Below, piece by piece: positions 33,384 to 43,600 of a stretch of 64,000 nucleotides of DNA (positions are counted from its first letter, which is position 1; each line of letters begins with the position of its first letter). The stretch covers positions 248,001 through 312,000 of the forward strand of contig CBDFIL010000003.1 of the NCBI GenBank assembly GCA_965248075.1. Reading direction: 5' to 3'. This stretch comes from VXNE01 sp965248075 (GTDB taxonomy: Bacteria > Pseudomonadota > Gammaproteobacteria > Pseudomonadales > Azotimanducaceae). The notes beneath the pieces are model-generated. The model was not told the origin of the DNA. It did no database searches and saw only the letters and a program-made list of their open reading frames with translations. Position numbers and translations under genes: made by a program.

Positions 33384-33412
33384 ACCCTATGACATATTAT
33401 GTCGCACGTCAA
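33384..33412 (-). promoter_or_regulatory. Promoter with a palindromic operator in its spacer, upstream of yjfI
   Basis: On the minus strand TTGACG (33412-33407), a spacer of exactly 17 nt and TAGGGT (33389-33384) form a sigma-70-type promoter. The spacer contains the perfect palindrome GACATA-A-TATGTC (33391-33403). A dimeric repressor or activator bound there would sit between the two promoter boxes. The leader to ATG 33271 is about 105 nt. Confidence 0.6.
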
Positions 33413-33422
33413 CCCCGCCCGG

Positions 33423-35150
33423 TCATTCCACGGGGTCCACGGGGTCCACGCTCTCCACGAAGAAGACGCCCTGGTAGGTCTGCCAGGCTTGCTGGTGATA
33501 CCCGTACACCGCGTGCGATCCGAGCCGGTTCACCCGGATCTCGTCGAGGCCCTCGAAGAAACGGGAAGGGAAGGCGAAGGCGGCCGCGATCCGGCGCCCG
33601 TCGAGCCATCCGTCCGGCGTGGCGCCCGGCTCCGTCTCGGCGATCCGGACCGACGCCGGCTTGCCGGTCACGGTGCCTATCGTCCAGCCCCACTCCCCGA
33701 AGCTCGGCACGTTCGCGTGGTACTGCTCGACGTGAAAACCGGCCTGCGCCAGCGTCTTGCCGATAGAGAGGAACGCGTCGCGCGCGTGGAACGGCGATGT
33801 CGACTGGGTCACGAACGCGCCATCCGCCGAGAGTAGTTGGCGAATACGCGCGTGGAAGTAGTCGCTATACAGCCGGTTGAGGTCGGGATGGCTCGGGTCC
33901 GGCAGGTCCGCCACCACGACGTCGAACCGGGCGCCGGAAGCGGCCAGTCGTTCGGCCTCCACGAAGGCGTCGGCTTCGATCACTTGGACACGGTCGTCGT
34001 GGAAGGCATGCGCGTTGAGTTCCGTCAGCGCACGCCCGAGCCAGGCCGGAGCCTCGGCATCCTCGCCACGGAACAGGCGCAACAACTGCGCGTCGATGTC
34101 GACCAGTGTGACCGACGCAGGGTCCCACCGCAGCACGTCGCGCAGCGCAAGGCCGTCCCCCCCGCCGAGGATCAGCACACGCTCGCGGCGGTACGCCGCC
34201 AGCATGGCGGGGGTGGTCAGGTACGCGTGATAGATCCGCTCGTCGTTGGAAGCGAACTGGAGCCGGCCGTTGATGTACAGACTGAGCACATCGGGACGGC
34301 CCGCGGCGACGTGTCGCTTGGTGATCACCACGTTCTGATACGGAGTCTGCAGGCGGTACACGACCCGGTCCTTGAAGAGCGTATCGCCGAGCCGCGCCAT
34401 CCAGCCCGTGCCGAACACGGCCAGCACCACGAGCAGCGTCGCGAGCGCGCCGTGCCCGACCCACAGCCAGCCCGCGGGCGCCAGATCCCGGCGATACAGC
34501 AGCAGGAAGCCGAAACCGACGGCCGTGTTGACGGCGGCCGCGCCGACAGCGGCGTAGACGATCGGCAGCTTGAGGCAGACGAGCACCCAGATCGCGGCGC
34601 CCACGCCCGCGCCGATGTAATCGGCTCCGTACATCGTGCCGAGGTTGTGCTCCAGGCGCCGGGCGTGGACGTGCTCGCGCGCGCGCGCGATCAGCGGAAT
34701 CTCCATGCCGATCAGGAACCCGATGAGGAACCCCATGACGAACGGCAGGAACCGCGACACCGCAACCAGCGTCGCCGCTGCCCCGCCGTCCATGGAGACG
34801 AAGACGTCCACGTTGTAGACGGCGCGTAGCCACTCCGGCAGCGAATACGCGAATGCGACCGCACCCGAGAGCGCCAGCACGGATGCGCCGCCCAGCAGCG
34901 CGATGCCGAGTTCCAGCCACGCGAAACCCCGGTAGATGGCCGCGACCCACTTCGCCGCGAAGGCGCCGAGGCCCATCGCGACGATCATGAGACCGATCAT
35001 CGCGTAGATCGTCGGCTCGACCGCACCGAGAATGCGGCCGGCGTAGTGGGCTAGCAGATATTCGTAGACCAGGCCGCATGCCGCGACCAGCCCCATGGCG
35101 CCAATCAACGCCGCGTCGTGGCGGCGCAGGCGGGCCGTCTCCCTATCCAC
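33423..35150 (-). CDS. Membrane-anchored spermidine synthase-like protein
   Basis: A 575-residue protein. Residues 15-240 hold about seven membrane helices (ALIGAMGLVAACGLVYEYLLAHYAG, TIYAMIGLMIVAMGLGAFAAKW and others). A spermidine synthase (SpeE)-fold domain follows: TPYQNVVITKRH, LSLYINGRLQFASNDERIYHAYLTTPAM, RVLILGGGDGLALRDVLRW (AdoMet site), VTLVDID and VVVADLPDPSHPDLNRLYSDYF (catalytic Asp region). It should transfer aminopropyl groups from decarboxylated AdoMet at the membrane face. The AdoMet decarboxylase gene in the same unit would supply the donor. The start is GTG at 35150. Confidence 0.87.
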   Translation of the reverse strand: MDRETARLRRHDAALIGAMGLVAACGLVYEYLLAHYAGRILGAVEPTIYAMIGLMIVAMGLGAFAAKWVAAIYRGFAWLELGIALLGGASVLALSGAVAFAYSLPEWLRAVYNVDVFVSMDGGAAATLVAVSRFLPFVMGFLIGFLIGMEIPLIARAREHVHARRLEHNLGTMYGADYIGAGVGAAIWVLVCLKLPIVYAAVGAAAVNTAVGFGFLLLYRRDLAPAGWLWVGHGALATLLVVLAVFGTGWMARLGDTLFKDRVVYRLQTPYQNVVITKRHVAAGRPDVLSLYINGRLQFASNDERIYHAYLTTPAMLAAYRRERVLILGGGDGLALRDVLRWDPASVTLVDIDAQLLRLFRGEDAEAPAWLGRALTELNAHAFHDDRVQVIEADAFVEAERLAASGARFDVVVADLPDPSHPDLNRLYSDYFHARIRQLLSADGAFVTQSTSPFHARDAFLSIGKTLAQAGFHVEQYHANVPSFGEWGWTIGTVTGKPASVRIAETEPGATPDGWLDGRRIAAAFAFPSRFFEGLDEIRVNRLGSHAVYGYHQQAWQTYQGVFFVESVDPVDPVE

Positions 35151-35193
35151 GCTTACGCGTCGGAGGGGTTACCGGTCGGTTCCCGGCGCCGTC

Positions 35194-36090
35194 TCAACCG
35201 GCGACCGCGCGGATGACGAGCCCGATACCGAGGAAAACGGCCGCCTCGATGGCGGCCACGCCGACGTTGCGCTGCTGGTCTACTTCCTCGACCACGTCGA
35301 TACCCCGCAGCACCGCCCTCTGCGCGAGCATCGAGAGGACCAGCAGTGCGGCCGAGAGGACGATGGCCCACACGAGCCATGTGGCATAGCCGAGCAGCGC
35401 CACCGTGTCCCAACCGGGAACGAATGCCACCATCCCGCCGGCGGAGGATGCGGCAAGCGATGCCCCGACCAGGTGTCCGGCGTAGCGTACGCCGAGCGCG
35501 GCGTTGCCGCCGGAGATCGCATCCTGCCAGCGTTCGCCGTCGTGCCGACGCGCGTAGATCGCCGAGCGCACACGCGTGACCGCAAGTACCACCAATTGCG
35601 AGAGGAGGAATACCACCACCACTGCGGCGAGCCCTTGCGCAAGACCACCGTCTGCCCAGCCGATCGCCCCGTTGATGAGTACCCCGATAGCGATCAGGTT
35701 GGCGGCCTGGACAATACCCGCCGCGGTATTCTGGGCGCGGAGCGCCTCCTTGATCGAGAACCGGTGAAAGACGAGCCAGTCGTTGATCAGCACGCCCACC
35801 TTGAGCAGCACGAGTCCCACTGCCGTGTAGGCGGCCACCACGCCGAGTTCCTCGCCCACGCTGATTGCCGGATCGCCAGCCGCCGCCGCCGCGAGGATCA
35901 GCGCCACGGCCAGGGCACCGCCGGCAAGGGCCAACCCGAAAGCCAGGTTGTCCTTCTCCGCAAGCTCGTCGCGGGTATCCACCCCGAAGAGCACGCCGGC
36001 CCCGTACCGCAGCGCGCAGATCGCCGCCACGGCGACCGCCAGGTCCAGTGCCACGATGCCCCAAATCCAGAAACTCAGTGAATCGATCAT
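35194..36090 (-). CDS. DUF350 multi-spanning membrane protein (YjfL-like)
   Basis: A 298-residue protein with eight or so membrane helices, built as two tandem DUF350 modules: one around ELAEKDNLAFGLALAGGALAVALILAA, one around DAISGGNAALGVRYAGHLVGASLAASSAGGMVAF. The family is an inner-membrane protein of unknown activity, encoded beside spermidine synthase-like and PspA genes. The start at 36090 (MIDSLSFWIW) has an AGAGAGAAGCC leader. The upstream 200 bp holds copy B of the two-hairpin repeat, separating this gene from the lipoprotein gene. Confidence 0.82.
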   Translation of the reverse strand: MIDSLSFWIWGIVALDLAVAVAAICALRYGAGVLFGVDTRDELAEKDNLAFGLALAGGALAVALILAAAAAGDPAISVGEELGVVAAYTAVGLVLLKVGVLINDWLVFHRFSIKEALRAQNTAAGIVQAANLIAIGVLINGAIGWADGGLAQGLAAVVVVFLLSQLVVLAVTRVRSAIYARRHDGERWQDAISGGNAALGVRYAGHLVGASLAASSAGGMVAFVPGWDTVALLGYATWLVWAIVLSAALLVLSMLAQRAVLRGIDVVEEVDQQRNVGVAAIEAAVFLGIGLVIRAVAG

Positions 36091-36149
36091 GGCTTCTCTC
36101 TGCGACTGTCCGGGACTGCATCCGCGCCCCGGATCCTGTAAATCGCGTC

Positions 36150-36297
36150 GCATGGAACAAGCGGCGCAGGGACCGAAGCGACCGGCGACGCTGGTTCCAT
36201 GGGCGGTCGGTGTGGCCGGGCCGGAGGCGGCGCGGCGCAAGCGGCGCGGTCCGGCGGGGAGCGGTAGCGAAGCGACGGACCGGCCAAGGGGCGGCTA
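36150..36297. repeat. Two-hairpin dispersed repeat, copy B
   Basis: Hairpin 1: CATGGAAC (36151-36158) and GTTCCATG (36194-36201) around a loop with GGGACCGAAGCGACCGG. Hairpin 2: GGTCCG (36248-36253) and CGGACC (36276-36281) around GAGCGGTAGCGAAGCG. GGTGTGGCCGGGCCGGAGGC lies between them, as in copy A. The repeat ends at the TAG stop of the leftward lipoprotein gene (36295-36297). Confidence 0.75.
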
Positions 36298-37272
36298 CTT
36301 GCCACGACTCGGCCCTCGGTACCCGCCGCTCCCGAATCCGCGCATCGACGCGCTGCCCACCCGCGATCCGCCACTCGCCGCAGCAAACTTCTGGCGGGTG
36401 ACGGCCGTGGACGCCCCGGTGCGCTGTCGCGCATAGGGACTGCGGAACGTCCTGCCCTCGGACGAGAACTTGCGCTGCGCCGTGGATGCGACCCGGGCCT
36501 GCTGCCGCCGCATGGACGGCGAGGTGTAGTTGCCGCGTCCGTAGTCGTGGTAATAGCTGTAGTCCCTGCCTCCGGCCCAGGCGCCGTAGCCGATGCGCGG
36601 GCCGCCGAGCAGGGTGCGCATCAGGGCGAACTGTCCGTACCACACCCAGAACGAGTTGCCGCCGCCGTCGGTACGCCATTGCCCGTAGTGCGGATTGCCG
36701 ACAAGCTGCTTTCCCGGACCCAGATTTGCGGCGCCATTGGCGCGTTGGGAGGCGCCGGCACTGATGGCATCGACGCGCGGCAGTCCGCCCTTCGAGAGAT
36801 CCGCGAGCACGTTCAAGGGGTCGCTCAGGGCCCGGTTGAACTCTGTCGGGTCCGCCGCGGCCGCGAGGCTCTGCAGCTCGCGCGCGAGCGGCCCGTAGGC
36901 ATCGGCCGAGGCATCCGGCTGCGGCAACATGCCCCGGGCTTCGTCGAGTCGCGTGCGCAGGCCCTGATACAGGGTGCCGTCCCGCATACCCTCCTGCCGC
37001 AATACTTCCGTCAGTTCGCGCAACTCCGGATTCGCGCGCGCGACGCGGCCGGCGTAGCTCTTGATGAGGGCCGCGTTCTGGATGCGTTCCGAGTCGAGAT
37101 CTTCACCGAGTCGGTCGACGGCCGCCGCGACCCGTGTGAGATCCCCTTCCACCTGCGCCCGCATCGCCGCGCCGCCGTCGCACCCGACGAGCACAATGCC
37201 CAGGACAAGCAACAGGACTGCGGTGGGCGCAGCCAACGCCAGAATCGCGCCACGCTCGTCGTCACCGCTCAT
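36295..37272 (-). CDS. Putative lipoprotein of the PspA/polyamine cluster (YgiB/DUF1190-like C-terminus)
   Basis: A 325-residue protein. A hydrophobic N-terminal segment (ILALAAPTAVLLLVLGIVLVGC) ends in a lipobox with Cys31, so it is probably a lipoprotein. Residues 32-150 are helical and charged. The C-terminal half is rich in Gly, Ser, Tyr and Arg (GGRDYSYYHDYGRGNYTSPSMR, RGFGSGGYRGPSRGK), reminiscent of E. coli YgiB/YjfM. I do not recognise a catalytic domain. It lies 15 bp downstream of speD in the same unit. Its last codons coincide with the edge of the repeat, so the original C-terminus may have been altered. Confidence 0.62.
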   Translation of the reverse strand: MSGDDERGAILALAAPTAVLLLVLGIVLVGCDGGAAMRAQVEGDLTRVAAAVDRLGEDLDSERIQNAALIKSYAGRVARANPELRELTEVLRQEGMRDGTLYQGLRTRLDEARGMLPQPDASADAYGPLARELQSLAAAADPTEFNRALSDPLNVLADLSKGGLPRVDAISAGASQRANGAANLGPGKQLVGNPHYGQWRTDGGGNSFWVWYGQFALMRTLLGGPRIGYGAWAGGRDYSYYHDYGRGNYTSPSMRRQQARVASTAQRKFSSEGRTFRSPYARQRTGASTAVTRQKFAAASGGSRVGSASMRGFGSGGYRGPSRGK

Positions 37273-37287
37273 CTCTTGCGCTCCATC

Positions 37288-37761
37288 TCAAGTCCCATCG
37301 TCGGCGCCCGTCGGCGCCCGTCGGTCGAATCCTCGCATGACCACCCTCGCACCAGGAACGGCTTGCGCGATCGTCGACGCCGCGGCTTCCGGGTCGCAGT
37401 CGCCGCACATGAACACGTCGAAGGCCGCATAGCCGCGCTCCGGCCAAGTATGGACGGTGATATGCGACTCGGCGAGCAGAGCAACCCCGGTGACGCCGGC
37501 GCCGCTGCCGAAACCGTGCATGTGGCAGGAGAGTACCTGGGCGCCGCCAGCCTCGGCGGCCCGGCACAACAGCGCCTCGAGCGCAGGCGCATCGAGCTGC
37601 GCGTGCGCACCGGAGCACTCGATGAGCAGGTGACGACCAGCGCCGCGCGCAGCCACCCGATCGACCAGCGGCGCACACGCGCGCCGTTCATCCCTATACG
37701 CCAAGTCCCCCCGGGCCCGGCGAGCAGTCGATCCCACGGCGATTCGCGAGGACGTTGACAT
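37288..37761 (-). CDS. speD: S-adenosylmethionine decarboxylase proenzyme
   Basis: A 157-residue protein of the short bacterial/archaeal SpeD class. LLAESHITVHTWPERGYAAFDVFMCGDCDPEAA contains the Glu-Ser self-cleavage site (ESH), where Ser becomes the pyruvoyl cofactor, and the HTWPE motif and the Cys of the proton donor. The N-terminal 40 residues are Arg-rich and not family-like. Decarboxylated AdoMet is the aminopropyl donor used by the membrane spermidine synthase-like protein in the same cluster. It is the promoter-proximal gene of the leftward unit; the start MSTSSRIA at 37761 has no obvious ribosome binding site. Confidence 0.87.
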   Translation of the reverse strand: MSTSSRIAVGSTARRARGDLAYRDERRACAPLVDRVAARGAGRHLLIECSGAHAQLDAPALEALLCRAAEAGGAQVLSCHMHGFGSGAGVTGVALLAESHITVHTWPERGYAAFDVFMCGDCDPEAAASTIAQAVPGARVVMRGFDRRAPTGADDGT

Positions 37762-37923
37762 AAAACGACATGGTACGGTCAAAACGCCGGGACGTGCAAC
37801 CGGGGTTCGAGCGCACCGACGAGGGCGCCCTGGCAGGGGGTCGGGACTCTCGGTCCAGCGCGCCACTTCGAGGGCGCGCCAGCGTTTGGCGCCACGGGAG
37901 ACTCGCCTTGGCGAAACTCCCAA

Positions 37924-37940
37924 CGCGAACGAAGTTCGCG
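37924..37940 (-). terminator. Hairpin directly after the giant surface-protein gene
   Basis: CGCGAAC and GTTCGCG pair around GAA, abutting the stop codon at 37941-37943. It lacks a clear U-tract. Further short inverted repeats lie at about 37857-37880. Confidence 0.3.
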
Positions 37941-40613
37941 CTACAGCTTCCCGATCAGGTCGATGAACCAGCCGTGGGGATCGTAGCGGGCGTCGCGAAT
38001 GTCGTCGCTGAAGTCGGTGAAGTTGTAGCCGACGCCCACCTCGAACTTGTCCCCGAGATCCCGGTAAACCCCCAGCAGCGCGCCGTGACGTCGGTTGTCG
38101 CCGTGCCGGTCGTGCAGCAGGCGATACTCGGCGAGCGCGTCCCACTCCCCGGCCACGTGCCGTCGGGCGCGGACGACCGCGAGCGCCAGGCTCGCGTCCT
38201 GCCAGGCGCCCGTATCCCGGAAGGAGCGCATACGACCTTCCTTCACCGCGAGCTTGCCGCCGAGTTCCCAGCTCTCGTTCACCCGGTACAGCGCCTCTGC
38301 CGAAAGGACATGCACACGCTGATCCGGGCGCACCGCGTCCTGGCCGATGCTGACCAGATCCTGGAAGTAGCCATACTTGAACAGCGTGTTCCAGCGGTCG
38401 TCGGCCACCGGGCGATAGGCGTGGCCGATGTCGAACTCGACGAACCGGGCGTCGTATGTGTCGAGGAGGCGATCATCCGTCATCGATATGTTGAGACGTC
38501 CGAGCCAGCGCCTGTTTTCGTCTACCACATGGGTATAACTTGTCCCGGCGATATACTGATCTATCTTCGTGGCGGCTCCGTCGTCATTGCGGTACTCCAG
38601 CTTGCTGCTGAAGCGCTGCGAGGGCGTCTGCCTGGACGCGCCGAACGAAAACGCCTGCCGCTTGATCGACGCGGGCATTATCTCGTTGTCGGCAACGGTA
38701 ATGAGGCCCGAGAGGATCCAGTCGTGTGTTGTCTTGAAATCCAGACCGAACGTGTGGCTTGCCCCTGCATAACGATCGTCATCGCCCATCTGCGACTCGG
38801 TGAATATGCCGAAGCGATTGCCCATGTCGCGACGTTGTCCCAGCGTCAGCAGGTTGCGCTCGCCGAACGTGCGATCCGGGTCCAGCGCATAGCTGCCATA
38901 CAGCTCGTGACCCTCGGCGAGCTGGTAGTTGCCGGAAAACTGGGGCAGCGCACCAGACCCGATCCCGCTCTTCAGCTTGAGCCCGAACCGACCCGCGGGG
39001 CTATATTCGATGCCACCGGACAGTGCGCCGCCGCGGTCGCCATCGCTCGCTTCCAGGGTGACGGAGGTGGTTTCGCTCAGCTGTGTATCGATGCCGACGG
39101 CAACCATGTCGTTGTCCACATAGGCCCCACTCTCGTCGAGGCCGGTCTGTACGCTCCCGTAGACCGTCCTCGCGGCGTCGAGGTCGTAGCCGACACGAAC
39201 GCCCGCAAGCAGCGCGTCGACGTCCGGAATCTCGATGCCGTACAGCCCGTTGCGGCGAATGTCCTCGTGGCGTAGCTCGCCGCCGACGGTGAACTTGCCG
39301 GCGCGGACATCGGCCTGCACCCGGCCTACCCGGCTGGCCGAGAGCGGGCCCTCGTGCCGCTCCGCGTAGCCCGCCTGAATGCTGACGTTCTCACCGGCAT
39401 GCAGCAGGGCATCCACACCCTTCTCGACGGTGTCGAAACGGTGCCCGAGGCGGCCCGCGGAGAAGCCCGCGTCGCGCTCCTTCCACCATGCCCGGACATC
39501 GCCGGTCACCACGTCGCTGAACTCGGCCAGACTCACCCGTCCCTCGACTGCAAAGGCCTCGCCGCTCCCGATGGGCTCCGCAGCGTTGTCCGAGCGCGAC
39601 AGGAAGCTCAGGCCACCGTCCACCGAGTCGAAGGCGGCCGAGCTCTGCAGGGACTCGCTCCGCGCGGCCTCGACGCTCAGATACGTTCCCTTGCCCGCCC
39701 TCACCGTGACGTCGACGCCTTCCAGATCGAAGTCTCGGCCTTGCTGCTGATCGACGATCTTGGTCGCCCCGACTGCCACATGATCGCCGACCCACGCCTT
39801 GCCCCGTACCCCATAGGTCATCTCATCGGCTTCGAACGCCTCGGGAACATACTCGTAGTCCACGAGCAGGAACACATCGTCGCCTTCCAGGGGCCGAGTG
39901 CGAACGATCGACGGTGCGCGACTGCGGACCACTTGCGAGAGCGGCGCACTCAGGATGATCCGGCTCTGCAGCGCATCGATCTCGTAGTCGCGGCCTTCGA
40001 TGAAGTCCTGCCGTTCCAGCACCTGCCCCGTATCGCGCCGCCGGATTTCCACCGCCACCTTCTCCGATCCCTGGACGATGTCGGTGTGCTTGAGGTAGTA
40101 AAGGGACCCGCCGGTGCCGCGGAAGGTGACGTGCGCCGCGGCAGACTGCGCTTCCGACGCGAATGCGGTAAACGAACGCTTCACATCGCCGAAACGGGTA
40201 TCCCCACCGCTCCTGTAACCGAACCGCGCCCCATATAACGTGCGGTTGTACTGCATATACTCCGTATCCGTCAGCCCGCTCTCGAAGTTGCCCAGCAGGA
40301 GTTGGTTACGATCCCAGTCCACGCGCAGGAAGAACGGCCCTTGTGTATATACGTCGCTGACTGTCGTGGAGTCGTCTCCATATACCGGATAGTACTTGTC
40401 CGGGTCGAGCTCACGGAATACCCGCCGCGGGTCCTTGCGTTTCAGGTTGTCCGAGAGATTTTCCAGCTCGTCTTCCGTGGTATCGAGTTGCGCAGTGATG
40501 AGGTATTTGCCCCGCACCTTGGCCTTCAGGTAAAAGGCGAGGCGTCCGTCGACGTGTACCGACTCGTCAAATGCGTCGTCTTCCCGAGTTCCTCGAAGCT
40601 GCCTGAGACCGTT
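37941..40613 (-). pseudogene. Giant surface protein gene, 3' part: probable outer-membrane beta-barrel
   Basis: Open from the frameshift near 40616; a protein could also start at 40517 (858 residues). Similarity to large surface proteins resumes at DDAFDESVHVDGRLAFYLKAKVRGKYLITAQLDTTEDELENL. RRVFRELDPDKYYPVYGDDSTT, NRTLYGARFGY, FRGTGGSLYYLKHTD and then a long series of alternating amphipathic strands follow. The C-terminus DPHGWFIDLIGKL has the aromatic-rich outer-membrane barrel ending. Residues 1-250 look like a periplasmic or plug-like domain and the rest a barrel of many strands. It is the same gene as 40616-44475 in another frame, so on its own it has no signal peptide. The frame changes at the TA of the stop codon, a 2-nt gain or 1-nt loss. 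Confidence 0.7.
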
Positions 40614-40615
40614 GT

Positions 40616-43600
40616 CTATCCAATTGTTATATTGGCAAGACCGACGATGAAAGTATAGTTTTCATCCACATCCGCCGTGAGCGTTTCCGACCACGTCCGT
40701 CCATCGCTGACTCCGGACACCACGATCTGTCTGGTACCGCGCGACAGATGCAACTCCGCCACAAAGCGACCGCTTCCGTCCACCGGCGTTTCCTGCCCGT
40801 CGACGCTCAGGCGCTCTCCCGGGACGAAACCCTCACCGTGCACCCTGACGCGGCTACCGCGCACGTCGATCGACTGCCTGGCGAGATTGGACTGGCCCCA
40901 GATCTCCTCGGCGTCGCGCGACTGTCCCGGGCGCCGCGCAGCGACGACGGCTAGCCGGCGCGGGCGCGTGACGTCCTGGCGGCCGTCTTTATCGGTTGTC
41001 TCGAGCACGTATGCCAGTCCCCGGCCCGGCTTCAATGTCAGACCTTCGTCGAAGAACGCGAAGGCCTCATCGTGCTCCAGCCTGTCCGCGGTCAACGTCG
41101 CCAGGGGCCGCACCATGTCGGTATCCGACGCCCTATATACCTGGAGGGTATACTTGTCGATCCATGACGCATAGTTACTGTATCCCGCAAACCGAACCGG
41201 GCGTTTCATCTTGCCGTCTTCATCAACGGCTACATCGTCGAGCGCGAGTACATCCAGTTGCGGGCGGTGCGCCAGCAGGTCTTCGGTCAACCACATGCGC
41301 CCGGTACCCACGTGTACAGTCGGCGCCATTTGTACCTGTGCGATAGTTATAACGCGTGTGGTCACTGTTTGAGCGACCCGGCGATATAACAATTCTATTT
41401 CGACCCGGCGATTGAGCGCCCGTCCGGCAGCGGTTCGATTGTTTCCAACCGGCTCCGAGGAGCCCTTGGCTTCGATTTCGACGTCCGCGGCGGCCAGCCC
41501 GAGCTTCTCGGTCAGGTAGGTCGCCACGCTCTCCGCTCGCACCCGCGACAGCGTCTCGTTGCTCGGGCGGTTGACGTCCGCTACCGCCACCGCGTCCGCG
41601 TGACCCACGATACTTGCGCCGATAACCTCGAATCCCGCAAGCGCTTCGAGCTCGCCGTCGATCCTGGCAGTTTCGCTGCTCGACAATCGCACATTCCCGG
41701 AGGCGAAGCCGGCCGGTTCCAAGCGAATCCTCTCCTCGGTGAAGCGCACCTCTTCGCTCGTCTCCGCTGTGGGCGGCGGGCTGTCCACCGGATGCTCTTC
41801 TTCCGTGTAGTCGTCGTAGATCAACTCCGTCTCGACGCGCCGGTTCACGGCCATGCCCGCCAGGCTGCGGTTCGATGCAACCGGCATCCGCTCGGCATGT
41901 CCCTGCGTTTCGATCATCTCACCCGGCAGACCCAGTTCGCCGGCCACGAATCTGGCGACCTCTCGCGCCCTGGCTTCGGAGAGGCCCTGGTTGTCGCCAT
42001 AGATCGCCCGGGCGTCCGGACCCAGTGGCTGATCGTCCGTATGCCCGGAGAAACGCACGCGCAGGTTGCGCTTGCCGTGATAACGGGCCAACAAGGACCG
42101 TAGCCGGTCCAGGTAGGTCGGCAGGATGTTGGACTTCCCGGAGTCGAAACGCACCGGCTCGATCCGCTCGAGGTGGTGGGAGCGCACTTCTCTACGCAGC
42201 TTGCTCGACTCTTCGCCAATGACCTGCTGGCCCGGGGCCGGCAGCTTGACCGCGAAGTTCACCTTCGACATCAGCGCCTGCGTCAGTCTGATGACCCGCG
42301 GGTTCTCGCTTGTCACTACCGCACCGCGGGCGAGCGTCCTCGGGTCGAGCTTGAGGATGAAGTTGCGACCCCGGGCGGCGTCGCCCGCGTCCACATTCGC
42401 GAGGTGATAGCGTCCATGGGCATCAGTTTCCACGATCAGGCCGCTGACGGACACCAGCCTGACGCCGGGTATACCCTCCTCGCCCGGATCCTGCGATCCA
42501 TTGCCGTCCCGGTCGTCGAAGACCTTGCCGATCACCGTGGTCTTCTCGAAGATCGGATCGCTGGTCACTTCGACACTGGCGCTGGCTTCGTTGCCGACGA
42601 GTCGGCCGAGGACGAACGGTCTGACGGTATTCACATGCTGTCCGGGCGCAGCGCCCGTCGTGACGCGCGTCATGTAACGAACGGAGATCGCCCTACCCGC
42701 CGGGAGAGCTACCGAACCGAAGGTGACCGGGTCCGTTCCCGTTGCTTCCAGCCGGGTGTTTACGTCGTCCCCGGTGCCCAACGTCCCGTCGGGACCGGGC
42801 TCCTGCAGCGATGCGGAGTCCGGAACGTAAGTGAATCCCGCCGGCACGTCGTCCACCAGTTGCAGCCTCTTGAGGCTGATGGGTGCGCCGTTCGCGACCT
42901 GCACGTTGTATCCGACAAGGTCGCCCACGGTGGCGGTGCGCACCGTCGCTCGCTTCGACACGGACACGAGGCCGTCGCGCATCACCGAGGCAAGGGGGTC
43001 GAGCGGAACATGGTTGTGTACCGCCGTTCCGTCCCCGGCGGCAACGACCCAGTCAAGGTAGTAGTCGGCAAGCGTCGGGGCAGCGGGGGGTGACGCCTCC
43101 GGGAAGACCACGCATGGGGCTTCCGCGTCGGCATCCGGGGGGCAGGTCCCCACTGCCAGCGGCGCGCTCGCCGGAGGAATCAGCGAGGACGGGGGCAGCA
43201 GGTAATCGTCAGGAGCCTCCACCACCTCGACGCCATAGGTTGTCGAAGAGGTGGGGCAATCGGTGTGCGCGCCATGGACGAGGTCGAATCGATAGGCGCC
43301 GTCGCTACCCGTGCGCTGCAACTGCTGTCCATCGAGCAGGCAGGCGTTTGGCAACCAGATGCCGGCGCTGTCGGTCAGGGCCAGTACCACGTCCGGAACA
43401 ACGTCCCTGGACACGCTGTCGTACACCCGGCCCCCGGGCACGGCGCCATAGTCGAGGCGCGTCAGGCTGTGCAGGACGAAGGATGTGGGCTCCTGGCGCC
43501 AGACCGCATTCGACTCCGGGTGGCGGAAACGCACGAGCATGTCGCCCGGGTCCACACTCGGGAAGGCGTAGGCGCCGGTCGCGTCGCTCGTCGCGCTTGC

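Noticed and set aside
40590..40640. Programmed ribosomal frameshift joining the two halves of the giant surface gene
   Set aside because: There is no slippery heptamer or downstream structure at the break, and the gene already lacks its 5' end, so decay or a base-calling error is simpler.
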